Part shown: one piece after another, positions 49,321-58,900 of the stretch
Numbering within the stretch: the first letter of the stretch is position 1
Layout of the letters: the number at the start of each line of letters is the position of its first letter
From: Pyxidicoccus sp. MSG2
GTDB taxonomy: Bacteria > Myxococcota > Myxococcia > Myxococcales > Myxococcaceae
Assembly (NCBI RefSeq): GCF_026626705.1
Contig: NZ_JAPNKC010000001.1
Coordinates: forward strand, 8,388,001-8,452,000
Length of the DNA stretch: 64,000 nucleotides
Direction: 5' to 3'
The notes under the pieces: model-generated
Told to the model about the DNA's origin: nothing
Database searches by the model: none
Seen by the model: the letters and a program-made list of their open reading frames with translations, nothing else
Made by a program: the position numbers and the translations under genes

Positions 49321-50103
49321 TCAGTCCTCGTCGTCCTCGCCGCCGTGGTGGTCGCCGCCGTTGTCGTCGTCGTGGTCCTCGCCGCCGTTCCGGTCATCGT
49401 CGTCGAAGGCGTCGATGGAGTTCTTGATGTTGTTCTCGATGTCCGAGCGCGCGCCGCTCTCGCGCGGGTCCAGCCGCCCGCCGCTGGAGCCGGTGAACCA
49501 GCCGCTCGGGTCGATGTTGATGGTGACGTTCTGTGTGTCCTCGGCGGTGATTTCGAAGCTCGCCTCGCGCTCCTGCTCCACCGTCAGGCTGGAGACGAAG
49601 CTGAAGGGCTCTCCATCAATCGTGCCGTCGATGATGATGGATGCCCCGCGCTCGGCCATCTCCTTCAGGCCGGCGTTGTCGCCCGCGTCGTCCACGGACA
49701 CCTTGCTGATGTCGAACTCGATTTCGTCGTACGTGCCCGTCTCCACCTGCACGTCGCGCAGCTGCACCACCGTGCCTTCGAGCCCCGCACCGGACAGGTC
49801 GATGAGGAAGGGGCCCGTCTCGTCCTTGCGCTCGCCGCCGTGGTCGTCCGCCGTGCCCGCGTCGTTGGAGCCATCGTCGTCGTCATCACCCTCCAGCTCG
49901 AGCTCCAGCTCCTTCACGGAGAGCCGCACGCGCTCCACGGTGATGCCGTTGGACAGCGTCAGCCGCTGCTCGGACTGACGGGGGACCGAGGCGGTGCTCT
50001 TCGCGGCGCCCACGCGAGTGCTCAGGCCGACCGCGGTGGGCTCGCTGCCACTGCAGGCGGACAGCAACAAGACGGACGCGCACATTCCCAGGTAACGACG
50101 CAT
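49321..50103 (-). CDS. Asp-rich lipoprotein (ECF regulon candidate)
   Basis: A 260-residue protein. The signal peptide ends in LLSAC (Cys17). A strand-rich domain with two acidic patches (LEGDDDDDGSNDAG near residue 75; YDEIEFDISKVSVDDAG) makes up most of it. The tail is almost pure Asp/Glu/Gly/His (FDDDDRNGGEDHDDDNGG, then GGEDDED), suggesting binding of metal ions such as calcium at the cell surface. No named family is certain; it resembles DUF4382-type secreted proteins loosely. It is divergent from the ECF sigma operon, whose last gene encodes another Asp/Gly-tailed lipoprotein, and a matched promoter element lies 80 bases upstream. Confidence 0.72.
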   Translation of the reverse strand: MRRYLGMCASVLLLSACSGSEPTAVGLSTRVGAAKSTASVPRQSEQRLTLSNGITVERVRLSVKELELELEGDDDDDGSNDAGTADDHGGERKDETGPFLIDLSGAGLEGTVVQLRDVQVETGTYDEIEFDISKVSVDDAGDNAGLKEMAERGASIIIDGTIDGEPFSFVSSLTVEQEREASFEITAEDTQNVTINIDPSGWFTGSSGGRLDPRESGARSDIENNIKNSIDAFDDDDRNGGEDHDDDNGGDHHGGEDDED

Positions 50104-50182
50104 GGCTTTCTCCTGATGTGGGGGCTGTCGGTCCGCGGCACCTTCCGGCCCGCCGCCGCGGCGATGTCCCCTTGCGAAAAAG

Positions 50183-50213
50183 AAGGAGTCGCGACGCGAA
50201 AATCGGCCACACG
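50183..50213 (-). promoter_or_regulatory. Bipartite promoter-like element toward the Asp-rich lipoprotein
   Basis: Read on the minus strand it is CGTGTGGCCGA, nine bases, CGCGACTCCTT. The two blocks match the plus-strand element at 50257-50288 at 21 of 22 positions, while spacer and flanks do not match. Overall span (31 bases) suits -35 and -10 boxes. It ends 80 bases before the gene start. Confidence 0.6.
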
Positions 50214-50256
50214 TACCTCGGGTGCCGCGTGGAGGCGGAGGGCCGCACGTCGGGTG

Positions 50257-50288
50257 CGTGTGGCCGAAAAGGGGCCTCGTGACTCCTT
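50257..50288 (+). promoter_or_regulatory. Bipartite promoter-like element toward the ECF sigma operon
   Basis: CGTGTGGCCGA, ten bases, CGTGACTCCTT on the plus strand, mirroring the element at 50183-50213. It ends about 180 bases before the assigned sigma-factor start, leaving room for a leader or for an earlier start codon. Confidence 0.6.
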
Positions 50289-50467
50289 CCCTGGCGACGG
50301 AGTACTCAACGGGGAGACATGGCGTGTTTCCGCAGACCCAACGCGGTGTCGCCGGGGGCTTGTCCCTCCGGGTGCACCCCTACGTCCGGCCGCTCGCGCA
50401 CGGAGCCGCGCGGGCACGGCTTCGCGCATCCCACCACAAGGTGGACGTGCTCCGGGGCGGTCGTTCC

Positions 50468-51040
50468 GTGACGGAGGAACAGGTCGCCGCCAGCATCCAG
50501 CGCGCCGCGCGGGGTGAGCAGTCCGCGTGCCGCGAGCTGTACCAGCGCTTCCACGCCTCGGTGCGCCGCGTGGCGCTCGGGTATTCGGCGCTGGGGCCGG
50601 CGGAGGTGGAGGACGTCGTCCAGGAGTCCTTCGCCCGCGCCTTCCGCGAGCTGCCGCGCCTCCAGCACCCGCGAGCATTCAGTCGCTGGCTCGTCACCAT
50701 TGCCCGTCACCACGCGCAGGCGCTCAGCCGGGGCGCGCAGGTTCGCGCCCGCGCGACGGAGGACCTGTCCCATCAGGTGGACGTGGCCGCGCCGGCGGTG
50801 CCGCCCTCGCTCGAGCTGGAGCGGCGGGTGGCGGTGGTGCGCGCGCTCATCGAAGGGCTGCCCGAGGGCCCGGAGAAGGAGACGGCCCGCCTCTTCTATG
50901 TGGAGGGCGAGCTGAGCGCGCGGGAGATCGCCGACAGGCTGGGCCTGGGCAAGAGCGCGGTGACGATGAGGCTGGAGCGCTTCAGGGCGCGGGTGAAGCG
51001 AGAGCTGCTGGCGCGGCTGCTGGCCGCGGAGGTGGAGTGA
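50468..51040 (+). CDS. ECF-type RNA polymerase sigma factor
   Basis: About 190 residues from GTG 50468 (VTEEQVAASIQRAARGEQ). Region 2 includes LYQRFHASVRRVAL and the -10-binding EDVVQESFARAFRELPRL. Region 4 has LPEGPEKETARLFYVEGELS and the helix-turn-helix AREIADRLGLGKSAVTMRL. The start is uncertain because the frame stays open upstream and no strong ribosome site is visible. It heads an operon with a membrane-spanning partner, the usual anti-sigma arrangement, a caspase-like lipoprotein and an Asp-tailed lipoprotein. The paired elements upstream suggest it controls its own operon and the divergent lipoprotein gene. Confidence 0.9.
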   Translation: MTEEQVAASIQRAARGEQSACRELYQRFHASVRRVALGYSALGPAEVEDVVQESFARAFRELPRLQHPRAFSRWLVTIARHHAQALSRGAQVRARATEDLSHQVDVAAPAVPPSLELERRVAVVRALIEGLPEGPEKETARLFYVEGELSAREIADRLGLGKSAVTMRLERFRARVKRELLARLLAAEVE

Positions 51041-51043
51041 GCC

Positions 51044-51835
51044 ATGGGCGACACCGTCAGGCACCTGGACGCGGAAGGTTGGCGCGCACTGCAGCGCAAG
51101 GAGCCAGGGGCCGTGGCGTACTTCGCCGCGCACCTGGCGACGCCCTGCGACGTCTGTGAGGACTTCCTCGCGGTGGAGTCGGAGGAAGACGCGGAGGACA
51201 CCCTGGGTCTCGACGCATTGGCGGACGAGGCGCTCGGTGAGCTGCGCGGGCCCGCGCGAGAGGACGCGGTGGGCTGGGCCCGCCTGCGCCGTCGCCTGGG
51301 GACGCCGAAGCGCACGTGGCTGGCAGGAGCGGCGGCGGTGGCGGCGATGGCGGCCGTATTCGCCATCTCCCTCCGGCCCGAGGTGCTGACGCCCCAGCCC
51401 GGGTCCTCACAGCGCCTCAAGGGCGGCGTGTCGCTGGTGCTGGAGCTGGCGGCGATGGCGCAGCTTCCCACCGGCGAGACACCCCCGGTGACCGAAGGCA
51501 CGGTGCTGCCGCCCGAGGCGGTGGTGCTGCTGCACTACCACGCCAGCGAGGCCTCCGACGCGCTGCTGGTGCGAGAGGCCCCGGGCCTGCCCACGCAGGT
51601 GCTGGGGCGCTACGCGCTGGAGCCGGGCACCCACCCCCTGCGCGAGGGCGCGGACCTCGCGGGCGTGTCGCTCGAAGGTGAGCATGGGCCGGTGACGCTC
51701 GTGTTGGTGGCATGGCCGAAGGGCCCCGGCTCGCGGGAGGCGATGGAGCAGGCGGCCGAGCAGGCGACAGTCCCTCCAGAGGCGGTGCAGGCCCGGCTGC
51801 GCCTGCGCGTGGAGCCGGGGCATGCTGCGCCCTGA
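51044..51835 (+). CDS. Putative anti-sigma factor, single-pass membrane protein
   Basis: A 263-residue protein starting three bases after the sigma-factor stop. The N-terminal cytoplasmic part contains HLATPCDVCEDF, close to the H-x3-C-x2-C zinc motif of anti-sigma domains but with one extra residue between His and Cys. One membrane helix follows (WLAGAAAVAAMAAVFAISL, about residues 91-109), then a periplasmic domain of about 150 residues with no known fold by eye. Position and topology make it the likely anti-sigma factor. Its end overlaps the caspase-like gene by 14 bases. Confidence 0.75.
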   Translation: MGDTVRHLDAEGWRALQRKEPGAVAYFAAHLATPCDVCEDFLAVESEEDAEDTLGLDALADEALGELRGPAREDAVGWARLRRRLGTPKRTWLAGAAAVAAMAAVFAISLRPEVLTPQPGSSQRLKGGVSLVLELAAMAQLPTGETPPVTEGTVLPPEAVVLLHYHASEASDALLVREAPGLPTQVLGRYALEPGTHPLREGADLAGVSLEGEHGPVTLVLVAWPKGPGSREAMEQAAEQATVPPEAVQARLRLRVEPGHAAP

Positions 51836-53504
51836 GGAGCCCTGTCTGGCGCGTCCGCTGTCCATGCTGTGCGTGTTGCTGGCCTTCGCGCTCTCCGCCT
51901 GTCGCACGGCGGAGTCGGGCGAGAAGGGCCGGATGGTGCGCGTGCGCCAGGAGGACGCGCCGGCCTCGGCACAGGTGGGCGAGCGGCACGCGCTGCTCAT
52001 CGGCATCCCCGAGTATGCGGACCCGTCGTGGCACCGGCTGCTCTACGCGGGCAAGGACGCGGAGGACCTGGGGCGCGTGTTGGCGGACCCGGCGCGCGGC
52101 GGCTTCAAGTCGGTGACGGTGCTGGCGCGGCCGGAGCAGACGACGCGCCAGGCGATTCTGGGCGCGCTGCGAGCGCTGGAGTCCCGACCCTGGCGCTCGC
52201 AGGACGTGGTGGTTGTCTACGTCTCCGCGCACGGCACGCTGGCGCGAGACTTCTCCGGCGAGCTGCAGCGCTACCTGGTGACGCAGGACACCGCCTTCCG
52301 CGATGTGCCCGGCACCGGGCTGGAGATGGCGGAATTGGAGAGCGCGCTGGAGCGGCTGGGCTCGCGCCGCCGCGTGCTCGTGCTGGCCACCTGCCACAGC
52401 GGCACGGGCAAGTCGCTGCTGCCCCCGGCCGTTCGCGACGAGCTGGCGCGCACCAAGGCCGCCTTCCTGCCGAGGCCGCTGGAGGAGGCGAGCCGCGCGT
52501 CCATCATTCTCTCCGCCAGCGACTGGGGCGAGGCGGCGCGCGAGGACGACGCGCTGTCCAATGACATCTACACGCACTTCCTCATCGAGGCGCTCGACGG
52601 CCGGGGCGACAGGAACCGCGACGGCGCGGTGAGCGCCACCGAGGCGCACGACTGGGCCCGCCGCAACACGTGGGCCTATACGAGTGGCCGTCAGCGGCCG
52701 AGCGCGCAGATTCTGGAAGTGGGCGCGGACCCGGTGTTGCTCGCGGGCGCGCTGGAGCGTCCGGGGCAGCCCGAGGTCTTTTCGTACAGCGCGCGCCTGG
52801 AGGGCTTCACGCTCAAGGTGGACGGCGAAGTCGCGGGCGAGCTGCCCGGCGGCGTGGTGGTGCCGGAGGGCAAGCGCCGTCTGGAGCTGCGCAAGGGCGG
52901 GCGGGTGCTGTGGGAGGACACCGTGGCGCTGGAGGCCGGGGAGCGGCGCGAATTGGAGGCGCTCGTGTCCCGCGCCTCTTCCGGGCCCCGGCGCACCGTG
53001 GCGTTGGAGGCGGGCGCGCTGGGCTTCCTCGACGCGCGCAGCCGGGAGCAGGTGCTGCCGGCGTCGGTGCTCGCGGGCGCGGCGCTGCGGCTGGACGGAG
53101 TGTTGTTGGACGGGCGGCTGGATGTCTGGGTGGACGTGGCGGCGGGGCAGGGGCGTGAGGTGCTCCGGTTGGACCCGGGAGGCTCGGTGCCGGTGCGCCA
53201 CCGCACGCTGCTGCTGGGCGCCGCGGTGGGGCCCTCGTGGTGGTGGGGGCCCGTGGGCTTCTCCACCGGCCCGCGTGTGGCCGGTCTATGGCTCCAGCGC
53301 TCCTTCCAGTTGGAGTTGTTGAGCCGGGACGAGCGCTACCTCACGGTGTGGCCCGGCTGGATGGCGGGACTGTCCTGGCGCTTCAGCCCGGCGTTCGTGG
53401 TGGATGCGAAGGCGCAGTTGCTGTGGGCCTATGTCCCGGTGGACGGGCAGACGCGCATGGTGGGCTTCGGAGGCCTGATGCTGGGCGGAGGGTATCGGTT
53501 CTGA
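51822..53504 (+). CDS. Caspase-like (C14) lipoprotein with C-terminal strand-rich domain
   Basis: A 560-residue protein. The signal peptide ends in ALSAC (Cys27), so the protease should sit in the envelope. Residues about 55-310 are a caspase-like domain: ERHALLIGIPEYAD, catalytic His137 in YVSAHGT, and Cys191 in LATCHSG. Next come PEGA-like strands (FTLKVDGEVAGELPGG). The last 150 residues are strand-rich with many Trp and Gly and end in GGGYRF, a terminal Phe as in outer-membrane beta-barrels. A start 14 codons in (MLCVLLAF) is possible. It lies in an ECF operon, so it may cleave or sense envelope proteins under stress; the target is unknown. Confidence 0.85.
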   Translation: MLRPEEPCLARPLSMLCVLLAFALSACRTAESGEKGRMVRVRQEDAPASAQVGERHALLIGIPEYADPSWHRLLYAGKDAEDLGRVLADPARGGFKSVTVLARPEQTTRQAILGALRALESRPWRSQDVVVVYVSAHGTLARDFSGELQRYLVTQDTAFRDVPGTGLEMAELESALERLGSRRRVLVLATCHSGTGKSLLPPAVRDELARTKAAFLPRPLEEASRASIILSASDWGEAAREDDALSNDIYTHFLIEALDGRGDRNRDGAVSATEAHDWARRNTWAYTSGRQRPSAQILEVGADPVLLAGALERPGQPEVFSYSARLEGFTLKVDGEVAGELPGGVVVPEGKRRLELRKGGRVLWEDTVALEAGERRELEALVSRASSGPRRTVALEAGALGFLDARSREQVLPASVLAGAALRLDGVLLDGRLDVWVDVAAGQGREVLRLDPGGSVPVRHRTLLLGAAVGPSWWWGPVGFSTGPRVAGLWLQRSFQLELLSRDERYLTVWPGWMAGLSWRFSPAFVVDAKAQLLWAYVPVDGQTRMVGFGGLMLGGGYRF

Positions 53505-54160
53505 TGCGCACGCCAGGACGGAAGAAGGCACTCGGCCTGCTGTGGCTGGCCCTCGCGGGCTGCGGCGGCTTCAACAACGTCCCGCTGGAGTCCGGCACGG
53601 TGCGCGGGCGAATCGTCGGCGCCGAGGCCGACGTGGCGATGGTGAGCCTGCTGGGCCAGCCCGAGCTGCGCGTCGGGGTGGATGCAGACGGCCGCTTCGA
53701 ACTGGCCGGCGTGCCCGCCACCACCGTGGAACTCTTCGTGGTGGCCTCGCGCACGCGCGCGGCCCGCTCGAAGGTGGTGGCGCAGGGCGCACGCGTCACC
53801 GACGTGGGCGACATCCAGCCCGGGCCCGGCGCCTTCATCACCGTGCGCGTGTCGGACGGCAATGGAGGCATCCCCTCCCGCGCCGAGGTGGAGGTGGATG
53901 GCACGGTGCTGGACGACATCAAGGTGGACGCCACCAGCGGCGAGGTGCGCGTGGGCCCGCTGCCCGCCGGCTGCTACGAGCTGGAGGTGAAGGCGGACGA
54001 CGTGGAGGACGTGGAGGAGGACGTCTGCGTCCGCGAGGGCGAGGAGCTGGTGCGCTCCATCATCCTCCAGTCCGATGGCCACGGTGGGGACGACGACGGC
54101 GGGAGCGATGACCCCGATGGCGGCAGTGACGACCCCGACGGCGGGGACGACCACCCGTGA
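53504..54160 (+). CDS. Lipoprotein with Asp/Gly repeat tail
   Basis: A 218-residue protein whose ATG overlaps the upstream stop (TGATG). The signal peptide ends in LAGC (Cys20). Two carboxypeptidase-regulatory-like beta-sandwich repeats follow: GTVRGRIVGAEADVAMVSLL with DGRFELAGVPATTVELFV, then ITVRVSDGNGGIPSRAEVEV with VRVGPLPAGCYELEV. The C-terminus repeats GGSDDPD twice in an acidic Gly-rich tail, likely to bind calcium or other divalent ions. Last gene of the ECF operon, and functionally parallel to the divergent Asp-rich lipoprotein. Confidence 0.78.
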   Translation: MRTPGRKKALGLLWLALAGCGGFNNVPLESGTVRGRIVGAEADVAMVSLLGQPELRVGVDADGRFELAGVPATTVELFVVASRTRAARSKVVAQGARVTDVGDIQPGPGAFITVRVSDGNGGIPSRAEVEVDGTVLDDIKVDATSGEVRVGPLPAGCYELEVKADDVEDVEEDVCVREGEELVRSIILQSDGHGGDDDGGSDDPDGGSDDPDGGDDHP

Positions 54161-54163
54161 GCG

Positions 54164-54964
54164 TCACCGGCCTCCGCGCGCCGCCAGGTCGATGAAGCCG
54201 CGAATCCAGATGAGATTCACGGCGTGGCACTTCGCCAGCGGCGTGGGCGTCGTGGTCTCCAGCGCCGTCGCGAAGGGGACGCCCTGGCGCATGTACCAGT
54301 CGGTGATGCTGCCGTCGTGGTACTCGATGAGGCCGTCCGCGTCGGTAACGTTGTTCTCGTCCACCTTCTGGTTGCGCACCACGGTGACGTGGCGGGCGGC
54401 CGCGTCCACCAGCGGGCGGTAGGCCTTCTTGTCCCCGAAGGTGTACGCGTACGTCGCCTCGCCGCCCAGGTAGTTGTCCTGGTGGATGTCGAGCGCGGCG
54501 TTCGGCGGCGGGAAGCGCGCCAGGTCCGAGCGCACCGCGCGCGTCTCCTTCGGGCCACCGTCGAACAGCACCCAGCGGAGGATGGGCTGCGGGCGGTTCA
54601 GCTCGCCCTTCCACTCGCCGGGCGCCACCTCGTAGCGCATGAAGTCGTTGTTGGGTTTCTCACCGCTGCGGTTGTAGCGGGTGCCGTCCTCGAAGCCGGA
54701 GGGGTTGATACACGGGTAGACGCGCAGCCCCACGCCGCGCTCGCGCGCGTAGGCCACCACCTCCGGGAAGTGCTCGGCCAGCGTCAGCGGGCCGGCGGGT
54801 TCCTCCCCATGGAAGCCGGAGGTGATGACCAGCCAACGTTCACCCGGGACGGTGAGCCGGAAGAGCGGGTACTCGAGGCCCCCTTCCGTGACGCGGCCGT
54901 ACTCGGCGACCTCCGCGAGCGTCACGAAGGAGCGGATGCGCTGGGCGTAGTCGGTGTAATTCAC
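54164..54964 (-). CDS. M14-type zinc carboxypeptidase / deacylase
   Basis: A 266-residue cytoplasmic protein with no signal peptide. Zinc ligands fit SGFHGEEP (His and Glu) and ALDIHQD (His). INPSGFEDGTRYNRSG supplies the substrate Arg/Asn region, and the likely catalytic Glu is in FATALETTT. The pattern is the M14 family close to MpaA/AGBL-type peptidases and succinylglutamate desuccinylase-like enzymes. It removes a C-terminal residue or an acyl group from a small peptide or amino acid; which one cannot be read. The gene is convergent with the ECF operon, three bases apart. Confidence 0.82.
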   Translation of the reverse strand: MNYTDYAQRIRSFVTLAEVAEYGRVTEGGLEYPLFRLTVPGERWLVITSGFHGEEPAGPLTLAEHFPEVVAYARERGVGLRVYPCINPSGFEDGTRYNRSGEKPNNDFMRYEVAPGEWKGELNRPQPILRWVLFDGGPKETRAVRSDLARFPPPNAALDIHQDNYLGGEATYAYTFGDKKAYRPLVDAAARHVTVVRNQKVDENNVTDADGLIEYHDGSITDWYMRQGVPFATALETTTPTPLAKCHAVNLIWIRGFIDLAARGGR

Positions 54965-55084
54965 GGCTTGAAGCTAGCCGTGGCGCGGCCGGCCGCCCAC
55001 CCATTCCCACCTCCGTACGGGGGCGGGGCGTTCAGTGCTCCACTGCGCCCGGGCCCGTCTTCGGTGACGGGCCCGTCCGGGCGT

Positions 55085-55531
55085 TCACTTGACGCCCGTG
55101 CGCTCACGGAACTCGGTGGCCAGCTCCTTGCGCTGCTCCGGCGTCAGCGTGCCGTGCACCTCCAGCGCGGCATCCGTCATCTTGTGGGCGAAGGCGCGCA
55201 TGGCGTCGATGCGGGCGTCCACCAGCGCGTGCAGCTTCTGCGCATCCGGGGTGTCCGACGCGAGCTGGGTGAAGGCCTCCTCGCGCGCCCCGTGCTGCTC
55301 CTCCATGAGCTTCACGCCGTCGTCGAACAGGCGGTCCTTCACGGCGTTGATGGACTGGCGCTGCGCATCGGTGGCGTCCAGGTCCTCCAGCTTGTCGTTC
55401 AGCCGCCACGTCACCATCTGCTTGATGCGCTCGGGGTTGTGACCCCAGCCGTGGCCGCCGCGGAAGGCGAAGCCGCTGAGGAGGACGACGGCGAGGACGG
55501 CGGAACCGGCAATGGCGAGCTTCTTCATCAT
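55085..55531 (-). CDS. Spy/CpxP-like periplasmic protein
   Basis: A 148-residue protein with start MMKKLAIAGSAVLAVVLL; GGAG lies before the first of the two ATGs. The signal peptide ends near GFAFRG. The mature protein is all helical, Gln/Glu/Ala-rich, with LTPEQRKELATEF near the end, the LTxxQ-type motif of Spy/CpxP proteins, and an earlier related DATDAQRQSINAV. Family members act as periplasmic chaperones or metal-stress sensors. Transcribed alone. Confidence 0.78.
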   Translation of the reverse strand: MMKKLAIAGSAVLAVVLLSGFAFRGGHGWGHNPERIKQMVTWRLNDKLEDLDATDAQRQSINAVKDRLFDDGVKLMEEQHGAREEAFTQLASDTPDAQKLHALVDARIDAMRAFAHKMTDAALEVHGTLTPEQRKELATEFRERTGVK

Positions 55532-55931
55532 GACACTGTCTCCAGGGGCCAGGAGGGCCCGGAAGGGGTTGTCGACAGTGCCCAATGTGCCGTTCGCCCG
55601 TTTCGTGCGCCTGTACGGGGCGTGAAGAAGTGTGAAGCGTGCCGGGCCGACGCCCGGACCGTCACCCGGGCCCGCCCGGCTGCCGGGCAGGAGGCCGCGC
55701 AACATCCCGGAATCGCAGCGGCGGACGCCTGGACGGGGGCACGGAAGCGGGCGCCAGCAGGGCCGCGTCGTTAGTTTCTTCCGTCCCCGCTTCCGCTCAT
55801 GGCAGAAGAGGCTCCAGGGCCGATTTATCGGCTCCGCCGTCGCCTACCTCCAGAGTCTCGTTACTGGACTGGCGAGCAGGGGAGCGCGGCCCTAGTGTTC
55901 AGCATCTCTCCCCCTGGAGTGGCACGAGCCC
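55532..55931. other. Intergenic region between the Spy-like gene and dnaE
   Basis: These 400 bases separate divergent genes. The part from 55640 to 55690 is dense in self-complementary GC runs (for example GCCCGGC at 55674-55680 with GCCGGGC just after). The part from about 55765 onward is less GC-rich and should hold the dnaE promoter. Small open frames here look random. No riboswitch or RNA gene was recognised. Confidence 0.4.
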
Positions 55932-58900
55932 ATGTCTTTCACCCACCTCCACCTGCACACCCTCTATTCGCTCCTCGACGGGGCGATTCGGATGAAGGAC
56001 CTCATCAAGACGGTGAAGGAGAAGGGGATGACCAGCGTTGCCGTGACGGACCACGGCAACATGTTTGGCGCCATCGACTTCTACAAGAAGGCCAAGGACG
56101 CCGGCATCAAGCCCATCCTCGGCATGGAGGCCTACGTCGCGGGCCCCAAGGGGCGCGAGGACCGCTCGGAGAAGGTGTCGCACCACCTCATCCTCGTGGC
56201 GAAGAACGCGGAGGGCTACGCGAACCTCCGCTACCTCTCCTCCACCGCGTACATGCAGGGCTTCTACTACCACCCCCGCATCGACAAGAAGGTGCTGGCC
56301 GAGCACAGCAAGGGGCTCTTCGCCCTCACCGCGTGCCTCGGCGGTGAGGTGACGAGCGCGTGCTTCCGCGGCGACATGGACCACGCCCGCCGCGCCGCGC
56401 AGGAGTACAAGGACATCTTCGAGCCCGGGCACTTCTTCCTGGAGGTGCAGTCCAACGGGATGCCCGAGCAGGACAAGGCCAACGAGAACCTCAAGCAGCT
56501 CTCGCGGGACATGGACATCCCGCTGTGCGCCACCGCGGACGCGCACTACATCAAGCGCGAGGACGCCCGCGCGCACGAATTGCTCATGTGCATCGCCAGC
56601 GGCAAGACGCTGGCGGACGGCAAGCGCATGAAGCACTCCACGGACAAGCTCTACGTCACGAGCCCCGCGGAGATGCTGGAGGCCTTCAAGGACATCCCCG
56701 AGGCCGTCCACAACACCCAGCGCATCGCCGAGCAGTGCAACCTGGAGCTGAAGCTGGGCAAGCCCATGCTGCCCACCTTCAAGGTGCCCGACAGCCACAC
56801 TCCGGACAGCTACATGGCGGAGCTGGCCTACGAGGGCCTGCGCGAGCGCTTCCAGGAACTGGCCGCCACCGTCACGTACCCCATCGACCGCGAGGTGTAC
56901 CTGGACCGCCTGAAGCTGGAGATTGGCGTCATCCAGAAGATGGGGTTCAGCGGCTACTTCCTCATCGTCCAGGACTTCATCAACTGGGCGAAGAAGCAGA
57001 ACATCCCCGTGGGCCCGGGCCGTGGCTCCGGCGCCGGCAGCCTCGTGGCCTACGCGCTGCGCATCACGGACGTGGACCCCATTCCGTACAACCTCCTGTT
57101 CGAGCGCTTCCTGAATCCGGAGCGCGTGTCGATGCCGGACTTCGATATCGACTTCTGCCAGGACCGCCGCGACGAGGTCATCAAGTACGTCGGCCGCAAG
57201 TACGGCGAGATGAACGTGGGGCAGATCATCACCTTCGGCTCGCTCAAGGCGAAGAGCGTGCTGCGTGACGTGTGCCGCGTCTTCGCGCTGCCGTTCAGCG
57301 AGGGTGACCGCATCGCCAAGCTGGTGCCCGAGGTCCTCAACATCACCTTGAAGGAGGCCATCGAGATGGAGCCTCGCCTCAAGGAGATGATGGAGACGCC
57401 CACCAACCTCGGCGAGGTGGAAGGCCGTCCCGTCACCACCAAGGACGTGCTGGAAATCGCGCTCGCGCTGGAGGGCCTGCACCGCCAGCCCGGCATGCAC
57501 GCGGCCGGCGTCGTCATCGCCGACAAGCCGCTGTGGGAGTTCGTGCCCGTCTACCAGCCGCCCGGTGAGAAGACGCTCATCACCCAGTTCGCCAAGGACG
57601 AGGTGGAGGCGGCGGGCCTGGTGAAGTTCGACTTCCTCGGCCTGAAGACGCTCACCGTCATCCAGCACGCGCTGGACCTGGTGAAGCGCAACCACGAAAA
57701 GGACATCCCCCGGCACGAGATTCCGCTCAACGACGACAAGGTCTGGGAGCTGATGGCCAAGGGCGACACGGCCGGCGTCTTCCAGATGGAGTCGAGCGGC
57801 TTCACGGAAATGGTCGTGAAGCTCAAGCCGAACTGCTTCGAAGACGTCATCGCCGCCGGCGCGCTCTACCGCCCGGGTCCGCTGGACTCCGGCATGGTGG
57901 ACGTCTTCATCAACCGCAAGCACGGCCGGGAGAAGGTGTCGTATCCGCACCCCGCGCTGGAGCCGGTGCTCAAGGACACGTACGGCGTCATCGTGTACCA
58001 GGAGCAGGTGATGCAGATCTCGCAGGTCCTGGGTGGCTACACCCTGGGCCGCGCCGACCTGCTCCGCCGCGCCATGGGCAAGAAGAAGGCCGAGGTCATG
58101 CAGGCCGAGCGGGCCGGCTTCCTCGAGGGGTGCGCGAAGAACAGCGTCGACCTGAAGGTGGCCGGCGAAATCTTCGACCTCATGGAGAAGTTCGCCGAGT
58201 ACGGCTTCAACAAGAGCCACTCGGCGGCGTACGGCCTCGTCACCATCCACACGGCGTGGCTGAAGGCGCATTACCCGTGCGAGTTCATGGCGGCCCTTCT
58301 CTCCAGCGAGAAGGACAACACCGACAAGGTGGTGAAGCACATCAGCGAGGCACGCGAGTCGGGCCTCGCGGTGCTGCCGCCGGATGTGAATCAGTCGGAC
58401 CTGCACTTCGGCGCGGTGGAGGGGAAGATCCGCTTCGGCCTCGGCGCCATCAAGGGCGTGGGCGAGGGCGCGATTGAGTCGATTCTGGAGGCGCGCAAGG
58501 ACGGCTCCTTCAAGAGCCTCTTCGACTTCTGCGAGCGCGTAGACGGCCGCAAGGTCAACCGGAAGGTGCTGGAAGCGCTGGTGAAGGCGGGCTCCTTCGA
58601 CTTCGAGAAGCGTCCGCGCCGGCAGATCTTCGACACGATTGAGAAGGCGATGAACCGCGGCTCGTCCAGCCAGAAGGACAAGGCCGCGGGGCAGAGCTCG
58701 CTGTTCGGCATGCTGGCCGGCCCCTCCTCGGGCGGTGGCGCACTGAAGGACGAGTACGTCGCGGTGGAGGAGTGGACGGAGAAGGAGCGGCTGGCCCTGG
58801 AGAAGGAGGCCATCGGCTTCTACGTGTCCGGCCATCCGCTGCACCAGTACGACAAGGAGCTGAAGCGCTACGCGAAGCCGATTACGGCGGTGCAGCGGGC

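Larger units (their letters stand above)
50104..50467. promoter_or_regulatory. Divergent intergenic region of the ECF sigma regulon
   Basis: These 364 bases separate the Asp-rich lipoprotein gene from the sigma-factor gene. No credible coding sequence is present unless the sigma factor starts upstream of 50468. The central part holds two outward-facing bipartite elements (50183-50213 and 50257-50288) that look like a pair of promoters read by the same sigma factor. Confidence 0.6.
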
